DNA of 64,000 nt from Cellulosimicrobium arenosum (GCF_014837295.1 NZ_JACYHB010000003.1:124001-188000), one strand, 5' to 3'; positions 1 to 8,868 are shown, numbered from the stretch's first letter. The notes: generated by a model not told the origin, from the sequence alone. Numbers and translations are program-made.

Positions 1-215
1 ACGAGGAGCTCCGGGCGCCTGCGCCCCCCGGCTACGAGGACGCCTACGCGGGTCTCGACAAGGGGTACGCGGGGGGCAACCTCATCAGCACGGGCGAGGT
101 CGTCGTCCTGATCCGCCCGGCCGACCTCGTCGCGACGAAGTCGCCGGAGTTCTCCGACCTCGTGCGTGCCGCCGCGCTGGTCGTGACCGACCACGAGGTG
201 GCCAAGCTGTTCTAG
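1..215 (+). CDS. C-terminal end of an unrecognised protein (partial)
   Basis: An open frame enters from the left edge (first full codon at base 3) and ends at TAG 213-215, giving the last 70 residues of a protein whose start lies outside the window. The visible part has a Pro-rich start, a GGNLISTGEVVVLIRP stretch and a hydrophobic/acidic end finishing VAKLF. I do not recognise the family. Codon positions show the usual GC-rich third base, so the frame is probably real. It converges with the PhzF gene 36 bp downstream. Confidence 0.6.
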   Translation, partial: EELRAPAPPGYEDAYAGLDKGYAGGNLISTGEVVVLIRPADLVATKSPEFSDLVRAAALVVTDHEVAKLF

Positions 216-251
216 CGGTCCGCCCGTGCGAGGGCGTCGGAGCCCTGACGG

Positions 252-1193
252 TCAGAGCACGACGCTGCCCGCGACGACGGTCACGCTGTCACCGCCGACC
301 CAGACCGTCCCGGTGCCGTCGCGCTCGACGTGCACCCGGCCGGCGCGGCCCAGCGCAGCACCCTGGGCGGCCAGGTACCGACCGGGCAGGCGCCCGTCGG
401 CGGTGAGCCACTGCCCGACGACGGCCTGCAGGCTGCCCGTGACGGGGTCCTCCGGGATGCCCATCCCGAGGGCGAACCCGCGCACCTCGACGGCCGCGCC
501 GTCGGGACCGGTACCGTCGGGACCTGTGCCGGCGGGGTAGAGCCCGGCGACCCCGACGGACAGGTCGGGGTGCGTGGCGCGCAGCGTCGCGAAGTCGGGC
601 GCGAGCCCGGCGACCCGCTCGGCCGAGTCGAGCAGCAGGACGCGCCAGCCCGGTCCGTTGTCGAGGAACCGGTGGTCGAGGACGGCGCTGCCCGGGACGC
701 GCAGCGCGGAGACGATCGCGGCGAGCTCGCCGTCGTCCAGCGGCTCGTCGCTCCGCAGCGCCGGCGCCGCGAACGCGAGGCGTGGGCCGCCGTCGGCGTC
801 GCGGCGGACCGTCACGGGCCCGACGCCGCACTCCTGCACGACGACGTCGTGAGCCGCGGGTCGACCGCCGGACTCGAGCCAGGCGTGGCACGAGCCGAGG
901 GTCGGGTGCCCGGCGAACGGCAGCTCACCGGTGGGGGTGAAAATTCGGAGGCGGTAGTCGGCGCCGTCGGCAGCGCCCTGCCGTGTCGGGGGCAGGACGA
1001 AGGTGGTCTCGGAGAGGTTCGTCCAGCGGGCGAACGCGGCCATCTGCGCGTCGTCGAGGCCTTCGGCCGCCAGGACGACGGCGACCGCGTTGCCGCAGGT
1101 GGGGGTGGTCGTGAAGACGTCCACCTGCGCGAAGGGTCGCGACTCCTCCTGCGCTCCGGGCAGGCCGTGTCGCGCTCGGGTGTCCCTGGTCAT
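252..1193 (-). CDS. PhzF family isomerase/epimerase-like protein
   Basis: 313 residues, the usual PhzF length. The family adopts a diaminopimelate-epimerase-like two-lobed fold; members isomerise small metabolites, and PhzF itself acts in phenazine synthesis. Seen: the N-terminal VDVFTTTPTCGNAVAVV strand-loop, the NLSETTFVLP motif with the expected catalytic Glu (about residue 62), the GELPFAGHPTLGS motif (about 88-100) and the C-terminal EDPVTGSLQ motif. No phenazine genes are nearby, so the substrate is unknown and a housekeeping role is likelier. The ATG lies 6 nt after a TACGCT box (1200-1205 on the minus strand) with no Shine-Dalgarno, so the mRNA is probably leaderless. Confidence 0.9.
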   Translation of the reverse strand: MTRDTRARHGLPGAQEESRPFAQVDVFTTTPTCGNAVAVVLAAEGLDDAQMAAFARWTNLSETTFVLPPTRQGAADGADYRLRIFTPTGELPFAGHPTLGSCHAWLESGGRPAAHDVVVQECGVGPVTVRRDADGGPRLAFAAPALRSDEPLDDGELAAIVSALRVPGSAVLDHRFLDNGPGWRVLLLDSAERVAGLAPDFATLRATHPDLSVGVAGLYPAGTGPDGTGPDGAAVEVRGFALGMGIPEDPVTGSLQAVVGQWLTADGRLPGRYLAAQGAALGRAGRVHVERDGTGTVWVGGDSVTVVAGSVVL

Positions 1194-1264
1194 GGGGACA
1201 GCGTAGAGAGCGGCCCGATCAGTCGCCGAGCATTCAACTTATGCCGAATCGTGATCAAAAGATG

Positions 1265-1294
1265 TCGACAACGAGCCGAAGGGGCCTGTACGCT
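1265..1294 (+). promoter_or_regulatory. Candidate promoter of the PA14/propeller gene
   Basis: TCGACA (1265-1270), an 18-bp spacer and TACGCT (1289-1294) resemble a housekeeping actinobacterial promoter. It would give a leader of about 95 nt that carries the palindrome at 1364-1380. Inferred from sequence only. Confidence 0.4.
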
Positions 1295-1363
1295 GCCAGC
1301 GTTGTCAGTCGACGGGGACTGTTGCGGGTGGTCCGATGACGAGCCCGCGTCGTATCTCGTGGA

Positions 1364-1380
1364 CTGGATGGCCCATCCAG
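1364..1380. promoter_or_regulatory. 17-bp palindrome (operator-like) just before the PA14 gene
   Basis: CTGGATGG-C-CCATCCAG is a perfect 8-bp inverted repeat around one base, ending 14 bp before the ATG at 1395 and next to its AGGAG ribosome site. The size and symmetry fit a dimeric repressor operator. No regulator gene is adjacent. Confidence 0.5.
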
Positions 1381-1394
1381 CAAGAGGAGCGACG

Positions 1395-4300
1395 ATGCTC
1401 GTTCGCACGACCCCCCCGACCGCGCGCCGGTCACGAACCCGCCGCGGTGTCGCGGCCCTGACCGGAGGTGCGTTGCTCGCTGCCGCGTGGGTCGTCCCCG
1501 CGACGGCGGCCGACCTCCCCGAGCAGGAGCCCGGCGTCACGCTGCGGACGTTCCAGCTCGCCCAGGACCCGGGTGCCGTCTGCACCCTGAGGTCCGGGCA
1601 GACCCCGAACGTCGACAAGCTCATGCCGACGATCGACTGGAACTCACCCGACGACTTCGGTGCGTCGGACACCTTCATCTCCCAGGTCACCGCGAACCTC
1701 CATGTCGAGACCGAGGGTCAGTACACGTTCCGTGTGACCAACGACGACGGCGCGCTGGTCTACATCGACGAGCAGCTCGTCATCGAGAACGACGGTCCCA
1801 ACGACTCGACGTCGGTCGAGGGGAGCGCGACGCTCACCGCCGGCGTGCACCCGCTGCGCATCGACTACTACGAGGGCGCGTACTCGGAGCGGCTGACGCT
1901 CGAGTGGAAGGCGCCGGGGAGCTCGGCGTTCGAGGTGGTCCCCGAGTCCGTGCTGAGCACCGAGGCGGGCGTCGTGCGCGTGACCGCGCCCGGCTACAAG
2001 TACTGCGAGGGCGCGACCGACACCGCCGGCGACGGCCTCCGTCTCGACACGGTGAACCCGAACTACGAGCTCGTCGACCTGCGTCCCGAGGGCTTCGAGC
2101 CCAAGGTGTCCGGCCTGGCGTTCACCCCGGACGAGCAGCTCGCCGTCGTGACCACGGGCGAGGTCAGCTCCGGTGGATGGCAGCCCGACCCGACGTCCGG
2201 TGAGGTCTTCTTCCTCGACGGTGTCGTCGACGCCACCGGCCCCGAGGACGTCACCGCGACCAAGGTCGCGGACGAGCTCCTCAACCCCATGGGCATCGAG
2301 GTCATCGAGGACTCGATCTTCGTCTCGGAGCGGTACCAGCTCACGCAGCTCACCGACCCCGACGGCGACGGCTTCTACGACGTCCACACGAAGATCGCGG
2401 AGTGGCCCGACGGCGGCAACTTCCACGAGTTCGCGTTCGGCCTCGTCCACGACGAGGACTACTTCTACGTGAACCTGTCCGTCGCGATCGACAACGGTGG
2501 CGCGACGACCAGCCCGCAGCCCGGCGAGAACCGCGGCACGTCGATCAAGATCGACCGCGAGACCGGCGAGGTCACGTACGTCGCGGGTGGCCTGCGCACG
2601 CCGAACGGTATCGGCTTCGGCCCCGACGGCGACCTGTTCGGCACGGACAACCAGGGCGCCTGGCTCCCCGCGAACAAGCTCGTGCACATCGAGCAGGACA
2701 AGTTCTTCAACCACTACACGAACCCGGCGGGGATGTTCGACGACAACCCCGTGAGCCAGCCGGCGCTGTGGCTCCCGCACAACGAGATCGCCAACTCCCC
2801 GGGCAACCCGATCCTCGTCGAGGACGGCGAGTTCGCCGGGCAGATGCTCTTCGGCGACGTCACCTACGGCGGGATCCAGCGCGGGTTCCTCGAGAAGGTC
2901 GACGGCGAGTACCAGGGCGCGGCCTTCCGTCACTCGGCGGGCATCGAGGTCGGCAGCAACCGCATCCTCTACGGCCCGGACGGCTCGCTGTACGTCGGCG
3001 GCACCGGCGAGGGCGGCAACTGGGGCGAGTCCGGCAAGCTGCGCTACGGGCTGCAGAAGATGGTCCCGGTGAACGAGGACTCCTTCGACATGAAGGAGAT
3101 GCGGATCGTCGAGGGCGGCTTCGAGATCGAGTACACGGACCCCGTCTCCGACGAGGTGGCGGCGAACCTGGCCGACGCCTACCAGCTCAAGCAGTGGACC
3201 TACGTCCCGACGCAGCAGTACGGCGGCCCCAAGGTCGACGAGCAGCCGCTCTTCGTCTCCGACGCCCAGCTGTCGGACGACCGCACGACCGTCACGCTGC
3301 AGGTCGACGGCGTCAAGCCGGGCTACGTCGTGCACCTGCGCTCCCCGCGGCCGTTCGCGTCCGCCGACGGCGCCGAGCTGATCAGCACCGAGGCGTGGTA
3401 CACGGCGAACTCGGTCCCGGGCTACGTCGCACCCGCCGACCGCGGCTGGTACGAGGCGGAGGAGGCTCGGCCGCTCGGAGGCTCCAACCTCGGCAGCGAC
3501 CACAGCAACTACTCCGGTTCCGGCTTCGCCGCCGGGATGCAGAACGTCGGCTCCGGCCGCACGTTCTCGGTCACGGTCGACGAGGCGGGGACCTACCCCG
3601 TCAACGTGCGGTACGCCAACGGCATCCACCCGTACAACGAGCTGCGTGCCAAGAACGTGTCGCTCCACGTGAACGACGAGGACCTCGGCCAGTGGGAGTT
3701 CCCGACGACCGGTGACTGGAAGAACTGGGGCACCGCCACCCGTGACCTCGAGCTCCAGGCCGGCGTGAACACCATCACGATCGCCTACGAGGAAGGCGAC
3801 CAGGGCAACATCAACATGGACGTCCTCTCCATCGGCGAGAACCCGGACATCTGCACGCCGGCCGACGTCGAGGAGGGCTACACCGGCCTGTTCGACGGCA
3901 CGCTCGCGAGCCTCGACGACGGGTGGCGCATGGCCGGTCCGGGTGGCTTCGGTCGCCAGGACGACTGCTCGATCCGCGGTGAGGGCGGCATGGGCCTGCT
4001 CTGGTACCAGGAGGAGCTCGGCGACAGCTACAGCCTCAAGCTCGACTGGAAGCTCGTGAAGGACGACAACGGCGGCGTGTTCGTCGGGTTCCCGGACCCG
4101 GGGAACGACCCGTGGGTCGCGGTCAACGAGGGCTACGAGATCCAGGTCGACGCCACGGACGCCGACGACCGCACGACCGGTGCGGTCTACACCTTCCAGG
4201 GCGCCGACCTCGACGCCGTGGACGAGGCGCTCAACCCCGTCGGGCAGTGGAACGCGTACGACATCCGTGTCGAGGGAGACCGCATCCGCATCTACCTCAA

Positions 4301-4718
4301 CGACACGCTCGTCAACGACTTCACGAGCACCGACCCGGCACGTCTGGTGAACAGCTTCGTGGGGATCCAGAACCACGGCGGCGGCGAGGCGGTCTCGTAC
4401 CGCAACATCCGCGCCAAGGCCCTCACCGACGAGCCGGCGGAGCTGGCCGTGAGCACCACGGTCCAGGCCCGCTGCCTGGCAGGCAAGGCGTACGTCGCGG
4501 TCCGCGCGACGAACGACGACACCGTGCCCGCCGACATCACGCTCTCCACGCCGTTCGGCGAGAAGACCGTGGCGGACGTCCAGCCGGGCAAGTCGGCCTA
4601 CCAGTCGTTCGCGGTTCGCGCGGCGTCGCTGGAGGCCGGCAGCGCCCAGGTGTCGGCGTCGGGTGACGAGCGGACCTTCGAGGCCGACGTCGCGTACGAC
4701 GCGGTGTCCTGCGGCTGA
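1395..4718 (+). CDS. Secreted PA14 / beta-propeller / CBM / DUF1080 multidomain protein
   Basis: 1107 residues from an ATG with AGGAG 6 nt upstream; the frame is open much further upstream but only this start gives a signal peptide (1-41: RRSRTRR, hydrophobic stretch, cut after ATAA). Domains in order: PA14 sugar-binding-like (about 50-185, with DDGALVYIDEQLV and HPLRIDYYEG), a PQQ/sorbosone-dehydrogenase-like propeller (about 200-660, with GLRTPNGIGFGPDGDLFG), a CBM6/35-like beta-sandwich starting WYEAEEARPL (about 684-825), a DUF1080/3-keto-disaccharide-hydrolase-like jelly roll (about 828-1010) and a C-terminal beta domain. The architecture suggests extracellular carbohydrate binding and processing; no membrane anchor is seen. 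The exact reaction is not known. It is followed by a strong hairpin. Confidence 0.85.
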   Translation: MLVRTTPPTARRSRTRRGVAALTGGALLAAAWVVPATAADLPEQEPGVTLRTFQLAQDPGAVCTLRSGQTPNVDKLMPTIDWNSPDDFGASDTFISQVTANLHVETEGQYTFRVTNDDGALVYIDEQLVIENDGPNDSTSVEGSATLTAGVHPLRIDYYEGAYSERLTLEWKAPGSSAFEVVPESVLSTEAGVVRVTAPGYKYCEGATDTAGDGLRLDTVNPNYELVDLRPEGFEPKVSGLAFTPDEQLAVVTTGEVSSGGWQPDPTSGEVFFLDGVVDATGPEDVTATKVADELLNPMGIEVIEDSIFVSERYQLTQLTDPDGDGFYDVHTKIAEWPDGGNFHEFAFGLVHDEDYFYVNLSVAIDNGGATTSPQPGENRGTSIKIDRETGEVTYVAGGLRTPNGIGFGPDGDLFGTDNQGAWLPANKLVHIEQDKFFNHYTNPAGMFDDNPVSQPALWLPHNEIANSPGNPILVEDGEFAGQMLFGDVTYGGIQRGFLEKVDGEYQGAAFRHSAGIEVGSNRILYGPDGSLYVGGTGEGGNWGESGKLRYGLQKMVPVNEDSFDMKEMRIVEGGFEIEYTDPVSDEVAANLADAYQLKQWTYVPTQQYGGPKVDEQPLFVSDAQLSDDRTTVTLQVDGVKPGYVVHLRSPRPFASADGAELISTEAWYTANSVPGYVAPADRGWYEAEEARPLGGSNLGSDHSNYSGSGFAAGMQNVGSGRTFSVTVDEAGTYPVNVRYANGIHPYNELRAKNVSLHVNDEDLGQWEFPTTGDWKNWGTATRDLELQAGVNTITIAYEEGDQGNINMDVLSIGENPDICTPADVEEGYTGLFDGTLASLDDGWRMAGPGGFGRQDDCSIRGEGGMGLLWYQEELGDSYSLKLDWKLVKDDNGGVFVGFPDPGNDPWVAVNEGYEIQVDATDADDRTTGAVYTFQGADLDAVDEALNPVGQWNAYDIRVEGDRIRIYLNDTLVNDFTSTDPARLVNSFVGIQNHGGGEAVSYRNIRAKALTDEPAELAVSTTVQARCLAGKAYVAVRATNDDTVPADITLSTPFGEKTVADVQPGKSAYQSFAVRAASLEAGSAQVSASGDERTFEADVAYDAVSCG

Positions 4719-4772
4719 CGCAGCACATCACGCCTCGGGGGCGGCCGCCGCGTGCGGCCGTCCCCGGGGCGG

Positions 4773-4809
4773 CCCGGCCGGAGCGTGGTCCGACGGCGCT
4801 CCGGCCGGG
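4773..4809 (+). terminator. Strong hairpin terminator after the PA14 gene
   Basis: Perfect 13-bp inverted repeat CCCGGCCGGAGCG / CGCTCCGGCCGGG with an 11-nt loop (4786-4796), 54 bp past the stop codon. No U-tract, as is common in actinobacteria. Confidence 0.7.
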
Positions 4810-4820
4810 ACGTATCCTTC

Positions 4821-4850
4821 CGGCGTCCCCCGAACACTCGGGGGGCGCCG
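4821..4850. repeat. Second inverted repeat before the MMPL gene
   Basis: CGGCGTCCCCCGA (4821-4833) faces TCGGGGGGCGCCG (4838-4850), 12 of 13 pairs, four-base loop. It ends 11 bp before the GGAGG ribosome site of the MMPL gene, so it may be a second terminator or an operator for the exporter. Confidence 0.45.
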
Positions 4851-4873
4851 GATCTCGCCGTGGAGGACCTTCG

Positions 4874-7045
4874 ATGCTCGCCCGTGCGCTCGACCGCCTC
4901 GGCCGTCTCACCGCCCGACGTCGCGTCGTCGTCCTCGTGGCGTGGGCGCTGCTCGTCGCGCTCGGGGTCGTCCTCGGCGGGGCGGTCTTCGACCGGACCC
5001 AGGACGTCGACGGCGCACCCGCCGGCACCGCGTCCGCGCTCGCCGCCGAGCGCCTGGACGAGCTCTCCCCCGAGGGCGAGGTCGTCATCGCGGTCCTCGG
5101 CGGCCGGGACTACTTCTCCGCGTCGCTCATCGACCAGGCCAGCGGCGTCATGGCCGAGATCCGCGAGATCCCGGGAGTCGTCGAGGTCACCGACGCGTAC
5201 ACCGCCGGCGGACTCATCGCTGACGACGGGCAGGGCTCGTTCGTGGCCGTCGAGCTCGACCAGGAGCTGGACGACGACGCGGCGCTCGCCGTCGCCCAGG
5301 AGGTCTCCGACGCCCTGCACACGATCGACACCCCCGAGGTTCTCGTCGGGGGCGCGCTCCTCGCCCAGGAGGCGTTCGTCGACCAGGCCGTGACCGACGC
5401 CGCCAGGGGCGAGAGCGTGGCGCTCGTCGTGCTGCTCGTGCTGCTCGTCGTCGTGCTCGGCGGCCTCCGTGCGGGTGCGCTCCCGGTGCTGTCCGCGCTC
5501 GCCACCATCGCGGCGGCACTCCTCCTCCTGAGCGGCCTCACCTCCGCGGTACCGGTGAACGAGTTCGCCGTGAACGTCGTGACGATCCTCGGGCTCGGGC
5601 TCGCCGTGGACTACAGCCTCCTCGTGCTCGCGCGGTTCCGGGAGGAGCGGGAACGGACCCCCGACGAGTCGATCGAGACCGTCATGGGTCGCACGGTCGA
5701 CGGCGCGGGCCGCGCCGTGCTCACCTCCGGGCTCGCGGTCGGGATCTCGCTCGGCGGGCTCTTCCTGCTCGGCGACCCGCTGCTGTCCGGCATGGCGGTC
5801 GGCGGCGTCGTCGTCGTGCTCGTCGCGACGATCGCCGGGCTGACCCTCGTCCCCGCGCTCGTCGCCGTCGGGCACCGTCATGTGCCCGCGCCCGGCGCGC
5901 GCACCTGGGTGCGGCGCTGGACCCGGCGCCCCGGGACGGGCCTGCTCGGCCGGCTCGCGCGCGTCGCGCAACGGCGAGCGGTGCTCGTCACGCTCGGAGC
6001 GTGCGCGCTGCTCGTCGCGCTCGCCGTCCCCCTCGGGTCGTTGACGCTCGGGGACTCCGAGGTGCGGTCGCTGCCCGCGACGTCGGAGGCGCGGCTCGCG
6101 AGCGAGGCCGCGACGTCGCGGTTCTCGGATCTCGGGGTGGAACCGGTGACCGTGCTCGTCGACGCGCCGGTGCAGGACCAGGCCGTGCAGGACTACCTCG
6201 ACGAGGTCGCCGCGCTGCCGGGCGTCACGGACGCGATGCAGGACGTCGACCTGCCGCCCGAGGTGACGGCCGTCGACCTGACGCCGCCCGGCGACGCCAC
6301 CGGCGCCGACGCGCAGCAGCTCGTCCGCGACGTGCGCTCCGTCGACACCCGCGGTCTGTCCGTCCTCGTCGGCGGGCCGGCGGCCGAGCTGGTCGACACC
6401 CAGGAGCACATGGTGGAGCGTGCTCCGCTCGCGCTCGGCGCCGTCGTGCTCGCCACCTTCGTGCTGCTGTTCCTGCTGACCGGGTCCGTCGTCGTACCGG
6501 TCAAGGCGCTCGTGCTCAACCTGCTGACGCTCGCCGCCACGCTCGGCGTGCTGGTCGTCGTCTTCCAGCACGGGGCGGGTGCGGGCCTGCTCGGGTTCGA
6601 GCCGTGGGGGGCGCTCGACGTCACGACGCCACTGCTCCTGGGCATGCTCGTGTTCGGGCTGTCGATGGACTACGAGGTGTTCCTGCTCTCGCGCATGGCC
6701 GAGGAGTGGCGGCGTCGCGACCGGGCCGAGGACGCGCGCGTCGCGAACGACCGCGCCGTCCTGCGCGGGATCACCTCCTCCGGCCCCGTCGTCACGCTGG
6801 CGGCCGTGGCGATCGGTATCGTCTTCCTCGGGTTCGCGGCGGGCGAGCTCGTCGCGATGAAGGAGGTGGGCATCGGCCTGGCCGTCGCGGTCCTCCTCGA
6901 CGTGACCGTCGTGCGGGGCCTGCTCCTGCCGTCGACGATGACCCTGCTCGGCCGCTGGAACTGGTGGCCCGGGACCACGCGGGACCGAGCGCGGGACCGC
7001 GAGCACCCCGTGGCCGTCGAGCCGGAGCTCGTCCCGCCGAGGTAG
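4874..7045 (+). CDS. MMPL/RND-family membrane exporter
   Basis: 723 residues with two repeated halves, each an extracytoplasmic domain followed by five to six membrane segments, typical of MMPL lipid or drug exporters. Seen: TM1 near residues 17-35, a first membrane bundle about 170-320 with GLGLAVDYSLLVLARFREER, a second about 500-700 with GLSMDYEVFLLSRMAEEW. These paired Asp-Tyr motifs are the proton-relay signature of the family. GGAGG sits at 4862-4866, 7 nt before the ATG. It is a lone gene; substrate unknown. Confidence 0.9.
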   Translation: MLARALDRLGRLTARRRVVVLVAWALLVALGVVLGGAVFDRTQDVDGAPAGTASALAAERLDELSPEGEVVIAVLGGRDYFSASLIDQASGVMAEIREIPGVVEVTDAYTAGGLIADDGQGSFVAVELDQELDDDAALAVAQEVSDALHTIDTPEVLVGGALLAQEAFVDQAVTDAARGESVALVVLLVLLVVVLGGLRAGALPVLSALATIAAALLLLSGLTSAVPVNEFAVNVVTILGLGLAVDYSLLVLARFREERERTPDESIETVMGRTVDGAGRAVLTSGLAVGISLGGLFLLGDPLLSGMAVGGVVVVLVATIAGLTLVPALVAVGHRHVPAPGARTWVRRWTRRPGTGLLGRLARVAQRRAVLVTLGACALLVALAVPLGSLTLGDSEVRSLPATSEARLASEAATSRFSDLGVEPVTVLVDAPVQDQAVQDYLDEVAALPGVTDAMQDVDLPPEVTAVDLTPPGDATGADAQQLVRDVRSVDTRGLSVLVGGPAAELVDTQEHMVERAPLALGAVVLATFVLLFLLTGSVVVPVKALVLNLLTLAATLGVLVVVFQHGAGAGLLGFEPWGALDVTTPLLLGMLVFGLSMDYEVFLLSRMAEEWRRRDRAEDARVANDRAVLRGITSSGPVVTLAAVAIGIVFLGFAAGELVAMKEVGIGLAVAVLLDVTVVRGLLLPSTMTLLGRWNWWPGTTRDRARDREHPVAVEPELVPPR

Positions 7046-7072
7046 GACCCGGAGCCCTACCTCGGCGTGTGA

Positions 7073-7579
7073 TCAGCCCTCGCGGAGCACCTCGGCGACG
7101 AACTTCGCGGAGCGTTCCCGCAGGCCGTCGACCCGCATCTCGACGATGACGTCGCGCATGGTCGGGTCGTCGCCCATCTCGGTGCGCGTCGGGGTCCGGC
7201 GGACGTTCGCGGAGCACCGGAAGTGCGTGCACACGAGCGTGCCGACGGTGTCGCCACGACGGCCGGACGCGCCGGCCCGTCGCGCGACGTAGAGCGAGAC
7301 GTCCTCGGTCACGACGAGGTCCTCGCACCACGCGCACACGGCCCGGCGGCGCATCCCACCGGTCTTCGCGTCGGTCGATCGCAGCAGGACGCCGCGGGGC
7401 TCGCCGTCGACCTCGACGACCGCGTACGCGAGCAGCGGCGCCTTGCGGTCACGCCACCCGAGGTAGTCGAGACGGTCCCAGTCGAGGGAGTCGAGGTCGG
7501 GGAGAGCGGCCTGGGCGGCCTCGCGCTTGGAGGCGTTCACGAAGGACGCGCGGATCTGCTTCTCGGTCAGGGGATTCAT
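7073..7579 (-). CDS. FBP-like protein with C-terminal treble-clef zinc finger
   Basis: 168 residues. The N-terminal helical part starts MNPLTEKQIRASFVNASKRE, as in actinobacterial FBP (EF-G-binding/fibronectin-binding-like) proteins. The C-terminal half has the zinc ligands C82-x2-C85 and C117-x4-C122 (THF between) and the family-typical MRDVIVEMRVDGL ending. Relatives bind elongation factor G and give low-level fusidic-acid protection; that role here is inferred from family only. Converges with the MMPL gene across 27 bp. Confidence 0.8.
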   Translation of the reverse strand: MNPLTEKQIRASFVNASKREAAQAALPDLDSLDWDRLDYLGWRDRKAPLLAYAVVEVDGEPRGVLLRSTDAKTGGMRRRAVCAWCEDLVVTEDVSLYVARRAGASGRRGDTVGTLVCTHFRCSANVRRTPTRTEMGDDPTMRDVIVEMRVDGLRERSAKFVAEVLREG

Positions 7580-8012
7580 GGTTCAGGCTTCCGGTTCGGT
7601 CGGGCTGCCGCCGGCACGCCACGGGGCTCAGGGTCCCGGCGCGTTCGAGCCCGCCCGACGAGACGGGCGTGGTGACGCGCTCCCGGGACGAGGAGCGGGG
7701 TGGCGAGGTGCCGTCGTGGACCGTCCGGGACGGTCCAGCACGACGGTGCGGCGGCGAGGGCGTCGAGATGCCCGCACCTCAGGGTCGACCGGCCGGGGAC
7801 GCGAGGTCCCGCGCGGTCAGCGTGAAGCGGTGCGGGCCGGGAGGTCGCCCGAGCAGGCCGCCACGGCCACCTCGCACCCTGCGATGACGCCCTGCATCCG
7901 CTCGCTCCTCGTCGTCCTCGTCGCACGGGCCGGACCGACTGCCGCGCACCGTCGATCATGCGCCCTGACGAGCGCCTCGGTCAACGTCGTGCGCCGGACC
8001 TGCGACGGACCC
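7580..8012. other. 433-bp stretch without a recognised gene
   Basis: The open frames here have Arg/Pro-rich, low-complexity translations typical of wrong-frame GC-rich DNA and match no family I know. The notable content is the imperfect long inverted repeat at 7713-7744. It may be a decayed gene or a long regulatory region; nothing more can be supported. Confidence 0.5.
7713..7744. repeat. Inverted repeat with GGACCGTCC arms
   Basis: GGACCGTCC-G-GGACGGTCC (7718-7736) is a perfect 9-bp inverted repeat, with outer GTCGTG/CACGAC arms extending it. The core GGACCGTCC recurs at 8498-8506 before the small membrane protein gene. Confidence 0.5.
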
Positions 8013-8408
8013 TCACCGTTCCTGCCGAGCCGCCAGGCGCACGAGGACGACGCGGTGGCCGTCCGGGTCCAGGACGTGGGCGAACCGGTCCCCGTCGTCC
8101 GGGTCGGTGTCCGGCCCGGCGACCGGATCCACGCCCACGCCGGCGAGCCGCGCGAGCGTCGCGTCGAGGTCGTCCACGTACAGCACGAGCGACGGGAAGC
8201 CGGGGCGCCGGGCGGACGCCGCGCCGTCGGGGAGCGGGACGAGCCACAGACCCGGGTCGGTCACCTCTCCCGGCCCCACGTGCAGGAGGGGGAACCCGTC
8301 GCTCTCGCCGCTGAACAGCGTGCGGAACCCGAGGCCCTGGGTCCAGAACGCCGCGCTCGTGTCGAGGTCGCGCACCATGAGGACGGTGCGTCCGATCGTC
8401 GTCGTCAT
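8013..8408 (-). CDS. VOC (glyoxalase/bleomycin-resistance-like) family protein
   Basis: 131 residues, one glyoxalase-type unit pair. Seen: RTVLMVRDLDTSAAFWTQGLGF at the start and LVLYVDDLDATLARL followed by FAHVLDPDGHRVVLV at the end, the classic VOC strand-helix-strand pattern. The real start is the ATG at 8408: it lies 7 nt after TAGGCT (8416-8421, minus strand), so leaderless; a longer open frame upstream is not conserved-looking. Substrate unknown; VOC proteins include dioxygenases, isomerases and antibiotic-binding proteins. Confidence 0.85.
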   Translation of the reverse strand: MTTTIGRTVLMVRDLDTSAAFWTQGLGFRTLFSGESDGFPLLHVGPGEVTDPGLWLVPLPDGAASARRPGFPSLVLYVDDLDATLARLAGVGVDPVAGPDTDPDDGDRFAHVLDPDGHRVVLVRLAARQER

Positions 8409-8479
8409 GGCGACGAGCCTAGCGACGGCGCACGCCCCGCCCACCGGCCGGGACGCGGACGCCCTGGAGCGTTGCGGGG

Positions 8480-8508
8480 ACTAGCCTGTACTAGCCTGGA
8501 CCGTCCAG
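8480..8508 (+). promoter_or_regulatory. Tandem repeat plus palindrome before the small membrane protein
   Basis: ACTAGCCTG occurs twice, 10 bp apart (8480, 8490), followed by CTGGAC-C-GTCCAG (8496-8508). Each copy of TAGCCT is a possible -10 hexamer and the palindrome could be a repressor site covering the start of transcription. Confidence 0.4.
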
Positions 8509-8526
8509 ACGTCGAAGGAGCCTGAC

Positions 8527-8772
8527 ATGAGCACGAGCACCGACCAGTCCCCCGGTCTCGCGACCGGGACCGAGGGGCGCGACATCCCCGGCCACGCGGG
8601 CGCGTTCGCACGGTTCGTCGTCTCGTTCGTGCTGTTCGTCGGCGGTCTGGTGCTCATGGGTGCGGGGCTGTCCGGTGTCGACGCCGGGGTGTGGCTGTTC
8701 TGCGGCGGGCTCGCGGCCGCGACGCTCGCGTTCGCGATCCCCATGTCGGTCACGGGCAAGACCGAGCGCTGA
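8527..8772 (+). CDS. Small two-helix membrane protein
   Basis: 81 residues: a 25-residue polar start, then two hydrophobic helices (about 29-50 and 53-73) and a short basic tail. ATG follows GAAGGAG by 6 nt. The family is not recognised beyond generic actinobacterial two-TM hypotheticals. It converges on metE and the two are separated by a strong hairpin. Confidence 0.7.
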   Translation: MSTSTDQSPGLATGTEGRDIPGHAGAFARFVVSFVLFVGGLVLMGAGLSGVDAGVWLFCGGLAAATLAFAIPMSVTGKTER

Positions 8773-8813
8773 CCGTCACGGCGGAGCCGCGGCAACGCGG
8801 CCCGAAGACGCGG

Positions 8814-8857
8814 AGCGCGGGGTGGCTCGGGGTGCGGACCCCGGACCACCCCGCGCT
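8814..8857. terminator. Bidirectional hairpin between small membrane gene and metE
   Basis: AGCGCGGGGTGG (8814-8825) pairs perfectly with CCACCCCGCGCT (8846-8857), and a nested CGGGGT/ACCCCG stem fills the loop. It lies in the 96-bp convergent gap, so it can end both transcripts. Confidence 0.75.
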
Positions 8858-8868
8858 GCTCTGTCGTC

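Noticed and set aside
1644-4376. 910-codon antisense frame under the PA14 gene
   Set aside because: Its translation is rich in Val, Arg, Glu and His with no domain pattern, and mirrors the GC-skewed third bases of the sense gene. Same for 33561-36218 (minus) and 51569-55426 (plus), which lie antisense to well-recognised proteins.
7580-7959. 127-residue minus-strand frame in the gap after the FBP gene
   Set aside because: Arg/Pro/Ala-rich translation without recognisable structure, no ribosome site or -10 placement; left as non-coding.
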